Shown here: positions 48,660 to 62,177 of the stretch, in pieces | Layout of the letters: every line of letters starts with the position of its first letter | Numbering within the stretch: the first letter of the stretch is position 1 | The notes under the pieces: model-generated | Told to the model about the DNA's origin: nothing | Databases searched by the model: none | Seen by the model: the letters and a program-made list of their open reading frames with translations, nothing else | NCBI GenBank assembly: GCA_009741485.1 | Contig: CM019215.1 | Span: forward strand, 83,013,564-83,077,563 | Source: Malurus cyaneus samueli | Taxonomy: Eukaryota; Chordata; Aves; Passeriformes; Maluridae | DNA length: 64,000 bases | Reading direction: 5' to 3' | Program-made: the position numbers and the translations under genes

Positions 48660-51281
48660 ATACCCACTCCTATTCATGGCAAAAGCATGTCATATTCTGT
48701 AAAGTGATTGAGAAGTCATGTAAACTGAAATGCAATAGATGAATTTTTATGATGGATTGAATATGTTGTTGAGTTCATGTTTTTCCTTCTCACGTTGCAG
48801 GCTTATATTTTAAATAGTAGGGCTGATATCTTTCGAAAATTTCCTTGGCTGTGAAAAAACAATGAAGTCTGTGAGACAGTAAAAAACCCCGTGCATTAAT
48901 ATCAGGACAAATTGTATGTTTCAATGTAGGTAGCAGTAAACTCTCACCCAAAGAGAACAAGTTGGCAAATGTGCATGCTGAATCTTCTATTTACTGCTCA
49001 GCATTTTACATTTAGTTTATGTTTGTAACAAGAGGTCCATAATCTGAGAAGTGTGATTTTAAAAGCTGCACCATAAACATAGCTACCAGACAACTGGTAC
49101 TGCTTTTCGGAAGTATTCTATTTTAAAAAGTAGCATCTATTGGTGTTCTTCTCTCCATCTTTTCAATTGGTGTTTTCTAACCATTTTAGTAGTCCTGCAG
49201 TAGATTCATAATTCAATAATATCTTTGTTGGGTGAAAGGGGAGGATAGTTTTGCAAATATGCTATATTGAGTTTCTGCAGAGGTATTCTCACTGTGGTGT
49301 GATAATCTTGCTCTGGCTTTAAGAATAAAAGCACAGAATTGAAATGCAATAGTGTAAATTTCAGAGCAGGAAGCCAAGAGATGTATGTTTTTATATGGAT
49401 TCTGGCCAATGTCAATTTCACAAGAGTAGTAATCTGGGGCGTGATTTGGGTATCAGTTTTGTTACACATTCAAACAGTTTCTGAATCTTATTTATTTTAT
49501 TTTTAATCCTTGGAAATTTCCCAAATGTAACAAAGCCAAGCAATCTATACTCTGCGTATTCTTTGCCAGTAACTGAAACATATCAGACTTAAAAGGCTGG
49601 CATAAGGCTGATTTATTTTATATTTTTGTTTGGGTTTTTTTCCCTCACCTTAAAAAGCATTCTGACTGGGATTTCCCTTAGAGAGGGAGGAGAAAAGCCT
49701 TTCATGCTTGGGATGCATTACTGATAATCCTTGTTATTGTTTGCTGGAAAAGCATCTCCCTGCAGCGAGGTAAAGTTAGTTTTAAGCTGCACGAGTATTG
49801 GGTCAATATAAATTGGCAGCCTAATATTGTTGTATCCTGCAAGAATTTTCTTTTTATGACCAAAAATGTCAATTTCAATTATGTGACTTATCTATATGTA
49901 CTTTTCCAACAGGAAATAATGTTATCTTAATTGAGATAATTACTTCCTTTTTTTTTATAATTATATTATTCACTTTTTTACAGGCATATAATATAAAGTT
50001 GAGGATTTTAATTCCTGAAGAAGGTTGAGTGTAGTAAGATGTAAGCAAAGCTATTTTTCACTTTTCACTAATTTGAAAAGTTCATTCTTGCCCTTGCTGC
50101 TGTTTTCTATATAATAGTAATTTTGAGGGGGAAGTTTAAATCAGCTACTGTATAGATGATACAAGGAAAAGGCAAAGGAACCTTTGTATTGTCATGGCAT
50201 TTATCAAAAAGTTGGGAAAAACATACCCAATTCCTTTCCCAGTAGCCCCGAGCCTGTCTCTCGGAGCATCTGAGTTCCGGCTGTGTTCGTGGCTGCCAGT
50301 CCAGGGCAATAATGTTCTCCACTTCTTTCCCTCTCTTGCTGAGTCCTACATTGCCACTTGGTGATCTGAGGAAGGAGGGAGAGAGGAAGATGGTGGTTGT
50401 GCTGAAATTCCTGGAGAATAGTGACGTCCAGCTCTGGAAAGCTGAAGGAAGAATGTAGATTTTAATAGAGTGTAGGATGAAAGCACCTGCATCATGATGG
50501 GAGGAGAACAGAAATTGTGTGCAGGCATGCTGTGGTCTGAAGAGCACCCCTGTGTAGTCAGCTGGTCAGCCGCAGGGATGACGAGAGAGAAAAATGTTTG
50601 TGGAGAGAGGTGATGATATTGTGCATGGTGCTCTGGTTCATCTGTTTAATTCCTCATATTTGTGCCAAGACATGATGACATGGTGGGATGCTAAGAGACA
50701 TCACATCTGCTAATAAAATTTCCATTATTCCTAAGGAAGAGTCCCCATCTCTTGGAGACTTGAATGCTTCAGGAACAGGGGTTCAGACAGTTGGAACTAG
50801 GAGCAGGAAGATTGGGATAGCAGTCATCTTCCTAGTGGAAAGAGGTACCAGATGTTAATCTGGTTTAGGCAGACTAACACCAGATATTCCACCTTCAATC
50901 TGTTCACTCTGCAGGCTCCACACTGTTTTGCCGAATCTGTCCCATTTTATGTAGGTCTGCTTGACTTTGGGCTTGATTTGATGAGACTAAGGAAACTATT
51001 TTTATGTGCCAAAGAAGTACTCGAGCTTGCTAATTATAAGCAAATGGTAGTATATGGGAAGTTTTAAGATTTAGCAAGAATAGATTTTTGGTAGGAATAG
51101 CAAATCCACATTACTGGCCTATAATCCATACAGACATTTCTTTTTCCTGCTGCTTGAAATTCTGTAGGCAATGCAGCTTTTCTGGAATGGCTGTAGTTTA
51201 GAATATTTAAAACATTGGGGAAATGTTTTCCTGGCTTCAATTTTGCAGAAAACCTGAGCTATATCTTAAGATAAACTTGAG

Positions 51282-51348
51282 AAAAATAAACAAAAACAAA
51301 ACAAAAACAAAAACAAACAAAAAAAAACAACCCAAAAATAAATAGAAC
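51282..51348. repeat. A/C-rich (CAAAA)n tract
   Basis: Repeated CAAAA/CAAAAA words ending in AACAACCCAAAAATAAATAG. It is of the same type as the tracts at 7884 and 25486. The minus-strand open frame here is an artefact. Confidence 0.85.
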
Positions 51349-52128
51349 CCCACATCCTTAAGCAGAATGAAAATATGGAAAATACTGGCTTCATTAATGG
51401 TTAATGTCTGACAAAGAACAGCTGGATACAAAACCTGACGGTAGAGCATATGGGACAAGCCTGTGTCTGTGTGAATGAGAACACACTGGTGGTATGATAA
51501 GAGAAGGTGTGATTTCAAATTAATTCAAATTAATTCAATTAATGAGTTTTAGCAGCTGAAACTCTGTTTCAGGAGGAAAATTCTTTCCCTGCGGCCAGAT
51601 TTGGTGAAAATAATCATATTTCCAGTAAAGTTAGGTGTGTAAGTACTCTGGAGAATCTAAAATTCAGACTTGAATAATGAAGTAGGTAATTATGATATGC
51701 TGTAACAGCATTATTAATCTTCAGATTTGTTTTCCTCATGAGCAATAAAGGTAAGTTAGTAAGTTTAAGACTTTTATTCCCATGCTTCTTGGCATATGTT
51801 TATTCTGTGAAAAATGGCTTAAAACAGTTGTTTTGATAGCATCTTCAGCTCGGATTGAGTTGAATGTGTTTATTAGACCCAGTTGCGACGTTTCAGAGAA
51901 ATTTCTGACAGGCTCATGTTTTTAGAAGGCTGAAGGTGTTGCTGCTTGAGAGACTACAAAGTCAGTATTAATTATCTTGGAACTGATCTGGCATCATTGA
52001 AATAAGTGTTATTTTTGCTTTCTGTAGGTACATATTTCCTTATTTTCTTTGTAGCTTACTTTGCTTTTTCTCCAATTCTTGTAAAGACAGGAAATAAGAT
52101 CTATCTTTATTACATAGATATTCTGTCC

Positions 52129-52228
52129 TTGGAGATATCCAGAACATGCCTGTGGTTGACCCTATAGAAGTTGGTCCTGCTTTCAAAATATTACAGGTCT
52201 TTTCCAGCCTCTATTATTTTATCATTGA
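52129..52228 (+). mobile_element. Degraded CR1 3' fragment, plus strand
   Basis: TTGGAGATATCCAGAACATG, CCTGTGGTTGACCC, GGTCCTGCTTTC and GGTCTTTTCCAGCCTCTATT, followed by ATTTTATCATTGATG, resemble in order the sense CR1 3' region (type GGAGATATTCAAAACCCGCC...GGTCCCTTCCAACCT...ATTCTGTGATT). It is heavily diverged, so this is the least certain CR1 call. Confidence 0.55.
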
Positions 52229-55200
52229 TGCAGTGGAAATTTTTTACATGAACATGCACAGACCCTTAGTTCTACATGAAGGATTAAGAGTGTAACAAAG
52301 AGCTTAATCATTAATTGTTTGGCTTAAGAAATCAAAAGAATGTGGGCAGTGGAGTTACTCTATACAGGGTACGTGAGTCAAACTTACTTGAAGGGAGAAG
52401 ACCTTGATTCTGTCAATGTCATATTTTTTTTCTAATTTGTCTAAAAAGGACAGATTTCTGTGAAGTTCAATGCATAAAATTAAATTAGAAATAGGTCAAG
52501 ATCAGAAATGCAGTGTGAGGAAATTGAGTATAATAATATGTTTTTTCAGAGTATGCTATGTATGTGGTTCAGTAGAAGCTAGAATGAGTATATTTAGTTA
52601 ATTTTTTGTTTTGTGGACTGAATGAGCTTTCTATGGTTTCTTTGGCATTGTGTGCTTCTTTTACATAAGATCAAAAAGAGACAATGAGAGAAGATAATTA
52701 TTCAAAGTGAGAACTACAGTTATTTAATTTTACTGAGTTTTTAATTATATGTAGCTGTATCTTTTGTACTGCGTGGAAAACTTCATTTTCCATATAACTC
52801 AGCTGATTACATGCGTTCATTAAAAGCATATGATATTTTTTTCACTAAGTCTTAGTTCCAGAAGTCCCATCAGCCATCCCAATAGTTAAGTCACAATCCT
52901 GGCACCTTTTTTTGTTAAAAGTGTCATTAGGTCGGTCTTTAGTGCTTTTACACAATCTCTACACACTATTCTTAAAATGTTTCTAATTCCATCAAATATG
53001 TGCTAAGCAGCATAGTTTTTTGTTTTAAAGGTGCTGTGAAAAAATGGACTAAAATCCTATTCTATCTTTTTTGGCCTTGGTTTGCTACTTATTTCTTCTA
53101 TAGTTATTGCAGTTGTAAAACCTGTTCCTGTCAGAATAAGCAGGCAAGTAGCTTGTCTTTGGTTGTTGGAGAAGAAAGCTGTGTTTGAGTGTAGGGAGGC
53201 TTGTCTTGTAAGATGATGTGTAGGGGGCAGGTTTCACTCCCAAATATAGTATTATCATCAATGAAAGCTTTAAACTTCAGAACTAGGAGCTGAAAGGTGT
53301 GTATTCCGCTAGCATGATGGAAAACCTGCTTCAAAGCCTGTCTTGCTTTTTTTGTGCTGAGATATGGGCTGAGATAGCTGTCAAAATACATTTTTACAGA
53401 AATATGTAGCTTTCTTGAGAGCTGAATTTTTGCTTATTTCGTTGGTGTATGCCTCAAAATGTATTAAATCATGAGTTGACAAAATATTTGGAGATTCAAT
53501 TTCTGCTTAACCGCTTCCCGTGCAATTTTATTTTGTATTAGTAGGAGTTAATGTTGAGAAGAGGACAGACATTGCAGTTGTGTGCGTTGTGTTTTCTGTT
53601 GTGGACCTTTATTTTGGTTGTTTTTTAAAAACTCCTCTGGTAGCAAAGCAGAGTTTTCTGTAGACCTCCAGTTTTGAGTCACTCAATTTTTTAGTTTTGC
53701 TTGTTTTTTTTGTTTTTAATAGTAAAGTTAGCGTCTGCATATTCTTGTGTGTGGTAACTCCTTTTCCTGCAGCACACTCAACTCCTAACTCTGTGGAAGG
53801 AGTTGAGTAAGTCTGGCAGCAAAATGACTGGTTGTCCAAGAAAACAAATCTCATAAGAAAGCTCTCCAGTAGGACTAAACATAAATCTGGTCAAGTGAAT
53901 CTGGTCACTCTTTTAGTCTTAGGTTACAGGACTACCTTTTAAATCTGTGAGTGATCTCTGCTAGGTTCTGGTGTTGGTGTGTCCTCAGGGCTGTGTTTCT
54001 CATAGAATGAATCCTTGAATCTTCAAGTCCCCATGCTTTCTGTGCTTCCCTTAGGGTGTCTGGACTACTCTCTGCAGTCTAGATACCAAAATATTCCCCT
54101 GAACTATAGTGTGCTGTGACTAATCAGTAGATGTAAATCCAGTCCAACGTCTTGGTCTTCAAGCTGTGATGGCTCAAAAGGAGATCTAATTTGGGTTTTC
54201 TAGGCCTCTTCTAGATATTTAACATGTTGGTGTTTGTAAGAAAAAAGGGAAACATCCTGTGTTCTGGCTTTGGCCCTGCAATAACTATGGTGTTTTATGC
54301 TAAAAGCTGACATTTTCATGATCAAAGGATGTTTGATGTGAGTACTTCAGGAGGCTGCAGGTGTAAGTGGCTCACAGCAACCAGAGAATAGAGTTTTTAC
54401 CAAAAAAAGCTTTGTTTTTGACACTGATGGGTATCTCTGTCCTTCCTTTGTGTTTCCCCAAGTGAACATTAGTCTGGAGCAGGACCTTAGTGTCATTCTT
54501 CTCCTCAGTCTTTTCCACTCAGTGACAGAAGTGCTGCATGACAGCAAGAATTTTCTTCTCTCAATGACAGAATTTTGGTGGTCCCTCCCATTTGGTCTGC
54601 CCACTTCAGCAGTCTCAAGAAAAGGACAGCATCCTGCCTGCTAATAGGATCAGTCCTATAAGCAGTTGGTGAGGCCTCTCGTTACTTGTTATACCGTGAT
54701 ATATAGGACATCTTGTTAGGCCTCTTTCTTGGCTTGCAAAATGCATTTGTCCCTGACTGAGAATTAAAAATGTGACTTATCAAGTGCCACCTGCTACTTG
54801 TTTTAAGAAGCCAGAGTATAGTTCAGGATCTGGAGACACAGGTATCACACTTCATAGATGATCAGAGTAATCAGGACTTTCAGAATGCATACTGCTGGCT
54901 GAAGAGTAAGATCTCTGTTACTCTGTGTAATATAAAATCTATTCAATTAGTTGTCTGGCTTTAATAACAATAATCAGTTCAGTGGAGATAGTTCTGTTAA
55001 TTTAGGCAAAAAAAATTCAAATTAGGCTGGTATGCAATCCATTCTCTTCAGGTTTCTGTTCTTCTGTTTTGGTGGAAAAAAAGGAAAAAAAAAACAACCA
55101 CTTCTTTTTTTGCTGTGGCCAAAGTTTTAATGAAGGTAATTAAGAAAGCCTAGGAAGTAAAATGGTTGAGCCCTCACTTTTCTTGCTAAGAACATGATAA

Positions 55201-56824
55201 AACAAACACTGTAAAATTTTTGAATGTTAGCATCATATGCTTTTAGTTAAAGTATAGGGAGCACTGTTACTATTTTTCTCTTCACTTGCACTTCTACCTA
55301 GCTTTTCTTAAAAATTAACATGCTTTATGCAAACAGAAATTCTGCCTAGCTACTAATTGTGAAGAGGGTGTCTAGTAGTATTTTTTCTTTAAGTAATGCC
55401 CAATTCTACCTGTATTTCTGCATTCTGGTAATCTTTTGATCCCTTTGCAAATGAGCTAAATGTAGATATTTAGAAATTACTTGTTCAAATAAATGCAGAC
55501 AAAAAAAATTACTTCTGATTGATTTGATAAGACAGTAGTATGTCAAAAGACTAAGGAAAAAAAAACCCTAAATTTTCTTGAAACTGTGCATCAAAAGAAC
55601 TATTAAATTTTTCTGAAAGAGTTCCTGCAGTTTTTGTATTTCTGTAATCTCTGTACAATAGTCAGCATTAGCCACAGAAAATCTAATGTCAAATCTTTTT
55701 GTAAGAGCATACAACTGGAGAAGCTTTTATTTTTTTGTCTAGGAGTATATCTAACTCCACGTGTAGGCTAACATGCATGTTGATGCAAAGACAGATGAAT
55801 AACTGCTAAAGCAATAGTGTGGCTCCTTCGGGTCAAGCAGCAATGCTTAGGCAATTTATTGCTTCGGTTTTCAAAGGGTTTGAGTGCTAAAGCTGCAGAG
55901 ACACCAAGACCAGGACCCTGTGGAAGAAAAATATTCAGTGTGCCATTGTATATCTTCAGTACAGCAATCTTTCTATCATATTATGTAGGTAATGATTTAT
56001 TTTTATTTATATCTGCCTACTTCTAACTAAACTGAAAGTTTATGTTATTGTATCTGAAGGATAGAAACCTTACATTAATTTGTATGTGTGTAAGAGCTGT
56101 TTAGACAAATTAGATGACATGCTAAGAGAAAGATATCTGTACTTAATTTATGATTTAGTTTCTAAAAGGGCATAACTGAAGATCAGAAATTAATCCCGAG
56201 AAATCTTTTTTTTTCTTTTCCTTTGAATTACTTTCTGTTAATAAAAGAAGAAAAAAATGATACCCATGTGTTTCTTGCTTGTGGTTTGTCCAGTCATGCT
56301 TTCTCCAATACAGACCTTTTTTAATGCTGCACCATTACTAACATTTTGAATTGCAGAAAATACTTTCATAAAACATTGAAGTAAGGAGACTTTTAGTAGT
56401 TTTCTGGTTTTATTTCCCATGTGTACAGGATATTGCTTTGACATATCAAAGAATTGGTTCTGCCACAATCAGGAGGAGTGTGTGCTAAAAGTAACTGGGG
56501 ATGGGTCGTTAAAATACAACTGGAAAGGGCTGTGCAAGAGATTTAGGTTGCTTCCGTGAAACAAGTCTTACATTCATTCCTGACAGTCTCAGTCCTGGCT
56601 CTTTTGCTGGCTTTCACCAGTATGGCCTGCTTATCAAAGCACTTTATCAGTGGGGAAGGGATGTGGGTTAACCACTTCACTCAACTCAAACTTCCCAGCT
56701 AGCAGTCTGTCACCCAACAGCTGTTTTTCAATACGTACACTATGTGCTGTGGTGCTGATTCAGAACTCATGACAAGAACAGCATTGTACTATGGGCTTCG
56801 TTTAGCTTTTTTTTTTGCCTTTTA

Positions 56825-56844
56825 TTTTTTTTTTTTTTTTTTTT
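56825..56844. repeat. poly(T) run, 20 nt
   Basis: An uninterrupted T20, preceded by a second T-run (56809-56816) and followed by AAATAAAAAAG. Low-complexity sequence. Confidence 0.9.
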
Positions 56845-57639
56845 AAATAAAAAAGCTGTTTTCCTCTTACAGCTAAGATGTGTGTATGTGTACACATTTA
56901 GTATATGCCAAGTCCCCAAAATGAACTTCAGAGCACTGGTACATTGATTTTTGCTTGCTGGTAGAGCCCTAGCCCCAGCCTCTCTCCTTTCTGGACAGCA
57001 TCAGCATACGTGTTTCAATTGCTAATATAGCAGACCAGATCAATCAGTATTTCTGTGAGTGGTAAATCCTTAACATAAATATAGGCTGTGAATGTGTGTG
57101 TTTACATTTCTGTTTATTTCCATTTGATTTTTTAATGTGGTTATGTAGGAAATAGAAGTAGATTCAAAGGTAGGCTGAGTTTGAACAGTTTTTGAGGGGC
57201 ATGTTCAGAGCACATTTAGAGTGGGGAACCTAATTTCTGTCAATGTTTGCTTTCTTACTTAAGCACAAGTTAAATATCTAGCTTTCATGGGGGTGGAACT
57301 AACCTTCTGGAAATGCACTGAATTTGGGAGGAGTGGTGGAGAATGACTGAAAATCATGCTTGTTCTTCAGAATTCAAGTGCAATGGTGAAAATGTTGAGC
57401 TTCCCACAAGCTGCTCCTGGGCCTGGAGACCCCAGAAAACAGAGATCCAGTGTGGGGAATGCTGAGGCACAGCCAACCTCAACCTGAATATCTGGAAACC
57501 TGTGGGGTGGCAGGGTAGATTAATAGACCACCCAGTAGTTAAGAGGGTCTTGGGTGGATTAAAAACCAGAGGAATAGCAAAGGGTTTCTTTACTTCTGTG
57601 CTAGAGGGAGGTGTGTGGGATGGAAGTGGGCATTGGGTA

Positions 57640-58000
57640 TTTATTAATCACCTCCCGTATTAGCCCGAGGTTAACATAGAAGGATGGTTTCCAAGCAAAG
57701 TTCACTTGCTGAAAATACCTTCTTCATTCTCAGCGGGTGCCCCCAGCACTCGGGGTCTTCACTACAGTAGGGGCTGCTGTGTTGCACCAGCCCCTGCTGC
57801 TGCACTCCCCATTCCTCCCCTTACCTTCTACACTGGCCTCAGGCTCATAAATGCTCTGTAAAACTTCCAAGCTGCCCCAGTCCTCAGGAGATTAATAATT
57901 GCAGAGGGAAAGTGGCGGGAGTGGAATGCCGTTCTGCCAGGACAAATCCCGCCGGGGTGGTGATGAGGCCAGCTTTGGCTCCCGTGTCCCTCTGAATCTT
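57640..58000. other. CpG-richer block in AT-rich intron
   Basis: This segment carries about ten CpGs in 360 bp (for example GGCGGG, CCCGCCGGGG, GCGGGTGCC) and is clearly GC-richer than the surrounding intron. No open frame, splice-site pair or transposon similarity is evident. It may be an intronic regulatory element or an alternative transcription start. It is too small and too CpG-poor to be called a CpG island by eye. Confidence 0.35.
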
Positions 58001-61000
58001 GTCAGGCTTTTATGTCTCTCTGCTGGGTGAAGTTTGCTGACTGACTGCTGATTTTTGGCATGCTACAGCATAACGCTTCACCTTGCAGACCACAAGCAGC
58101 CCGAGAGAAGTATCACTGCACTACTGTGTTTTGAATCTAGTGATGCTGATATCTTCTGAATGCCTTTTGTTTGGTCACCTTGATGGCAAAGCTAGGTCTC
58201 AGGCTGGGGTTCATGGTTCCTCCTGGAGCAGTTTATGATGACTTCCCAAAACTGCCTTTGTATGTGAGGAAAATTTGTCATCAAAAGGGTATTTCTGGGG
58301 CTAGAAGAGGAGGAGGGAGTGTTAAATATTCAGCTTGTTCAAAATTGCAGCATTTGCATGGGATGATAAATGAAGTCTAAAACAATTTACTTTGGTTTAC
58401 TTTGACAGAAGTATGAGAAATCCTGTTAATGAGTTATGTATCAGTCTCTGAACTTGTGCAAATGAATTCTGTTACCAGATAGTTTTCATTCCTTTCCTTG
58501 AAAAAAGCAAAATAATAAGAAATGTGGAATAGTGGAGGACTTTCATTTTAGTACTGATTATTTGATCCATTATGCTTATGAGTATAATAAATAACGTTCT
58601 TTTAATGCCTTGGTTCCAGAAGATTTCTAAAGAAACACCTAAAATGTTCATTTCATATCAATCCCAGGAACTCATCCAACTATTTGATTCGACTCTTTAT
58701 AAACTTTGTGTTCTATAAGATGGGGAGGAAGGTGCAAATATGCTTACACCAGCTTAAGGTGTAAGTCACCAGATTGAGGCTATCGGTGACTAAATCTGGA
58801 CAGGAGGATTTACATACCTGTGATGGGAATACTTTGCAGGAGTTTTACCAAGGATGCAATGCTGGACAGCTAGTACTGAAAAAAGGGCCCAGGCGTCTCT
58901 GGCTGTTTAAGTACCTCATACCTGAAAGGTTTTATATCTGCTGGCAAGCTGCTACCTAGACACGTCCTGAAATACTGCTTCAATGCAGATTATTTGACCC
59001 AGTGTAACTTCTCAAAGTTCTTGTGGAATGTGTCCTCCCCAAGTCCCCCATCCAGCTACTGGTGTGGCACAACAGCTGCAGTAGATGTGATTGGACAGCC
59101 CTTGCAAGGAAGTGGTCTAAGAAGTACTTGAAAGCAGCTGTGCTATAGTAATTTTTTCTCTCTCTGGCTAATTTAAAGGACTTCACACAGTTATCACAAT
59201 ATACATTAATTTAGTGTGCTTTTAAATTTCTGATGGAGGTCTTCAATTTAATTCTTATAAATTGTATGGATTAAGAGAAAGAGTTGCCCAGGGCAGATTG
59301 TTAGCAGCCCTCATGCCAAAGGGAGGTCACTTTCTGTGGATTGTTCTACTTCTCCTTATTTCAGATGCTCAAACACTTTTTACAGCTGTGTATCACCTCA
59401 AAAGCAGGAGGCAGGTGAATATCATCAGTTCAGAGGAACGAAGTGTTTGAAGGTTAGAAAAAGCAGGAAGAACAAATAATTATATTTTTTTTACATTCTA
59501 ATCCAGATGGTTTGATGTTTGAGACAGGTAAAGTGATTTGAGTGTGGGGATTTTCTTTCACCATTGCACTCTCAAATGTATGTTTGATTGGTGCTCCATG
59601 CGTTTCAGGTGTTTGATGCACATATAGCTAACTCTCCCTAATGATTGTTATAAAAGTTGAGTTTAGACTAGGTACACGTATCATGTGAACAAAACCAACA
59701 GATATCCTAAACTGAAATAGAACCATAAAGAAAACATCCCAATTGGCATGTAACCAAATGATGAAAGGGCATTAAGACAGGACCATCTCCGGGTGAATCA
59801 CAACAGTCTTTACTCCCTGTGGTACCAAACTGGAAACAAGAGGGGCAAGGAAATAGGATTATAGACCAGGATTCACCTCAGAAGCCGAACTGAGTTTTTA
59901 AGTTCATTGTTATTTTTTAATAATGTGAGGAAACAACTGGGAGCTTGCCACAGTGGAGGCAGGATTTTCCTACTGAGATTCATACTGATAGAACTCCATC
60001 AGAAATTTCGGAGAAATAGAGACCATCGGGAAGGTGAATATAGCTTTAAATAGCTAGACCTTAAAGGATAAGGGCAAGTCCCAATGATGGGGAGTTTTGA
60101 GTATTTAAAGGGCCAGGTGACAACCTTGGGAAGTGGGATTATAGCACTTTGTTGGTACACCCTAAGTCATGGCCACTGCACAAAAGTGCAGTCATGCAGT
60201 TTGTAGAACCCTGAGGTTTAGTAAGTGACCTTTGGATCCAGGAAGTCGTCTCTTCTACCTCCCTGCCTAACAGATTATAAATAGAGAATTTAGTTGTTTG
60301 CTGATTGTAAGATATAGATGTAACTTGTTTATGCCTGAAAATGGGTACATGTTATAAATAAAATTATAGCCTGCCATCTTTTAGTCCCATGTTATCATTT
60401 CCTCCTTTATGATGTGTCAGCTACTAATTGGAAGGGATTAAATCTGAGAGTAAATCTTATTTTTTTTCCCCTGATAGATTGATTTATCTAATTTTGAAGC
60501 TAGTGCAGAGTCCTGCATGTTTGAACAGCATTTGTGAGCTATATACACCGTGCAGGAGATTGTTTTCAAGAGCATTTAAAGCAGAGAGTGAGTCCTGGAG
60601 AGGTTTGGTAGTCAGTGATTTTGCATGCTGAAATAAAGGTGGCTGTGAGTGGTGATAGATTCCTTTGGACACATGTGCTTGGGTATTGCATGAATACACC
60701 TAGAGTTTTATTAACACCCTGGTAGCAAAAGAGCTGCCTAGAAAAGATTGTGTTTTTCAGAAAGGAAAATTTATTATTTAATTTTGCCGTGCTGATTTTT
60801 ATTATTGACAAGTTGTGAGAGGTGCAGGTTAAACTGCAACTTTTTTATACCCCAGAGCATGACCATTAATTTCTTTTTAAAAAGCTTGTCAAAACACAAC
60901 AATCTCATCTTTCTTTTTGCAGAGTGAATACATTAATAAAGTGGTATATTCCCCAATGCATCACCGGTTGTAATTTATTATAAAATATGAATTATTTTAG

Positions 61001-62155
61001 CTGCTAAAATAGTACCCTGCAATATAAAGAAACTGCTAAAAAATAAATTAAAATAGAGACAAAATTCTTTTTCATATTCTGTTGAATGTCAAAGGTGAGA
61101 TGTGAGTGCTGCTGAAGGAAGTGGAGATTGAATACAGAATTTCCTTTGTATCTGGAGCGCCCAACAAGGGATGATTTGTCTGGGCCTATTGTTTCAATAA
61201 TTGTTGTTAACCTAAGACAGAAAGGGTTGCAAAGTGCCCTTTGGAGGATCTCGTTCACTTTGTTACTCCTGCAGATATGAAAGAAATCCTTTATTCAGAA
61301 GGTTACTTTTTGAAAAGGGTAGCGCTGCAAGCTTCACCACCTTCCCTTTAGGAAGTGCCCTCCAAACAGCTGAAGGGAAACAGAAGAACATTTTTGCCTC
61401 TGTGACTAAATGTAGGTCTTGTTCAAGTATTTGGCTTGCTTCAGTATCTATCCCCTCCTTACCCAACTTAAAGGTTTACCTGGGCTGCGGGACAAAAATA
61501 ACACCAAATTCCTTGCCAACCACTGCAGTCTTTCTTTTTGCTGGTTAAAGCTGAAGCTCTGCTGGAGGCAGAGGCTCTGAGACTCCATCACCTGTGCTCC
61601 TTTCACAGCATCTTTCCCTGTCTTTTGGTAGTTTCTGGTCATTTCTGCTACTTCATTTCTTGTTAAATACTGTTGATTGATTAACCTGGCCAGTCACAAA
61701 CCCACTGTTCTGTAACTTGATTAATTTTAATTAAGATTTGCCAGTAATGTTATGACTAGACTGTGTTGTCTCTATGTGAGTTAAAGGAGTGTTGCATGTT
61801 CTTGCCTTCCTGACATCAGATGATGATGTATCCATATAACAAAATAAATAGGACTGCCTCTGTTTAAAATGCCCCCAGACAATGCATCCAAATTAAAGGT
61901 GAGCCATGTGAGTACTTCACAAGCTTGGTTTCAATATTATACTTGAATTTGTTACCTTTGCTCATTGCTCAACTGTGTCTCACTATTTACCAGGCTTCTG
62001 GTAGAAACAATGGTTCCTCTGCAGAATCTCAAATTCTGCAGGACATCTTGTTCTGCTTTGGCCTTTTTTTTTTTCCTGTTGCCTGTGATCCTTTCATGTC
62101 CTTTCATTTTTCCTCCTTTGCCTTTTGTCTTTGCCATCAGCTTCTTCCCTTCTGG

Positions 62156-62177
62156 TTTTTTTTTTTTTTTTTTTTTT
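62156..62177. repeat. poly(T) run, 22 nt, inside a pyrimidine-rich region
   Basis: A pure T22 within about 180 bp (62057-62240) of mainly C and T on the plus strand. It accounts for the overlapping open frames seen in both directions here. Confidence 0.9.

Larger units (their letters stand above)
41194..52128. other. Intronic stretch with scattered inverted repeats
   Basis: About 11 kb of intron 4 with no recognised transposon or exon. It contains a pyrimidine run at 42742-42775, an inverted repeat at 43109-43155, a pair of hairpins at 44631-44676, a 7-bp GC-rich hairpin at 46256-46274 (GGGGTGA / TCACCCC), adjacent palindromes at 48616-48659, an 18-bp near-palindrome at 49922-49939, an A/C tract at 51282-51348 and a 10-bp tandem duplication (CAAATTAATT) at 51515-51534. 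Confidence 0.5.

Noticed and set aside
50107..50547. 146-codon open frame on the minus strand
   Set aside because: I recognise no domain or family, there is no splice or promoter context, and its length is not exceptional for 64 kb of intron.
8282..57106. Possible cluster of forkhead sites (TGTAAACA at 8282, 12038, 18360, 36369 and 57099)
   Set aside because: About this many are expected by chance in AT-rich DNA of this length, and they are not clustered.
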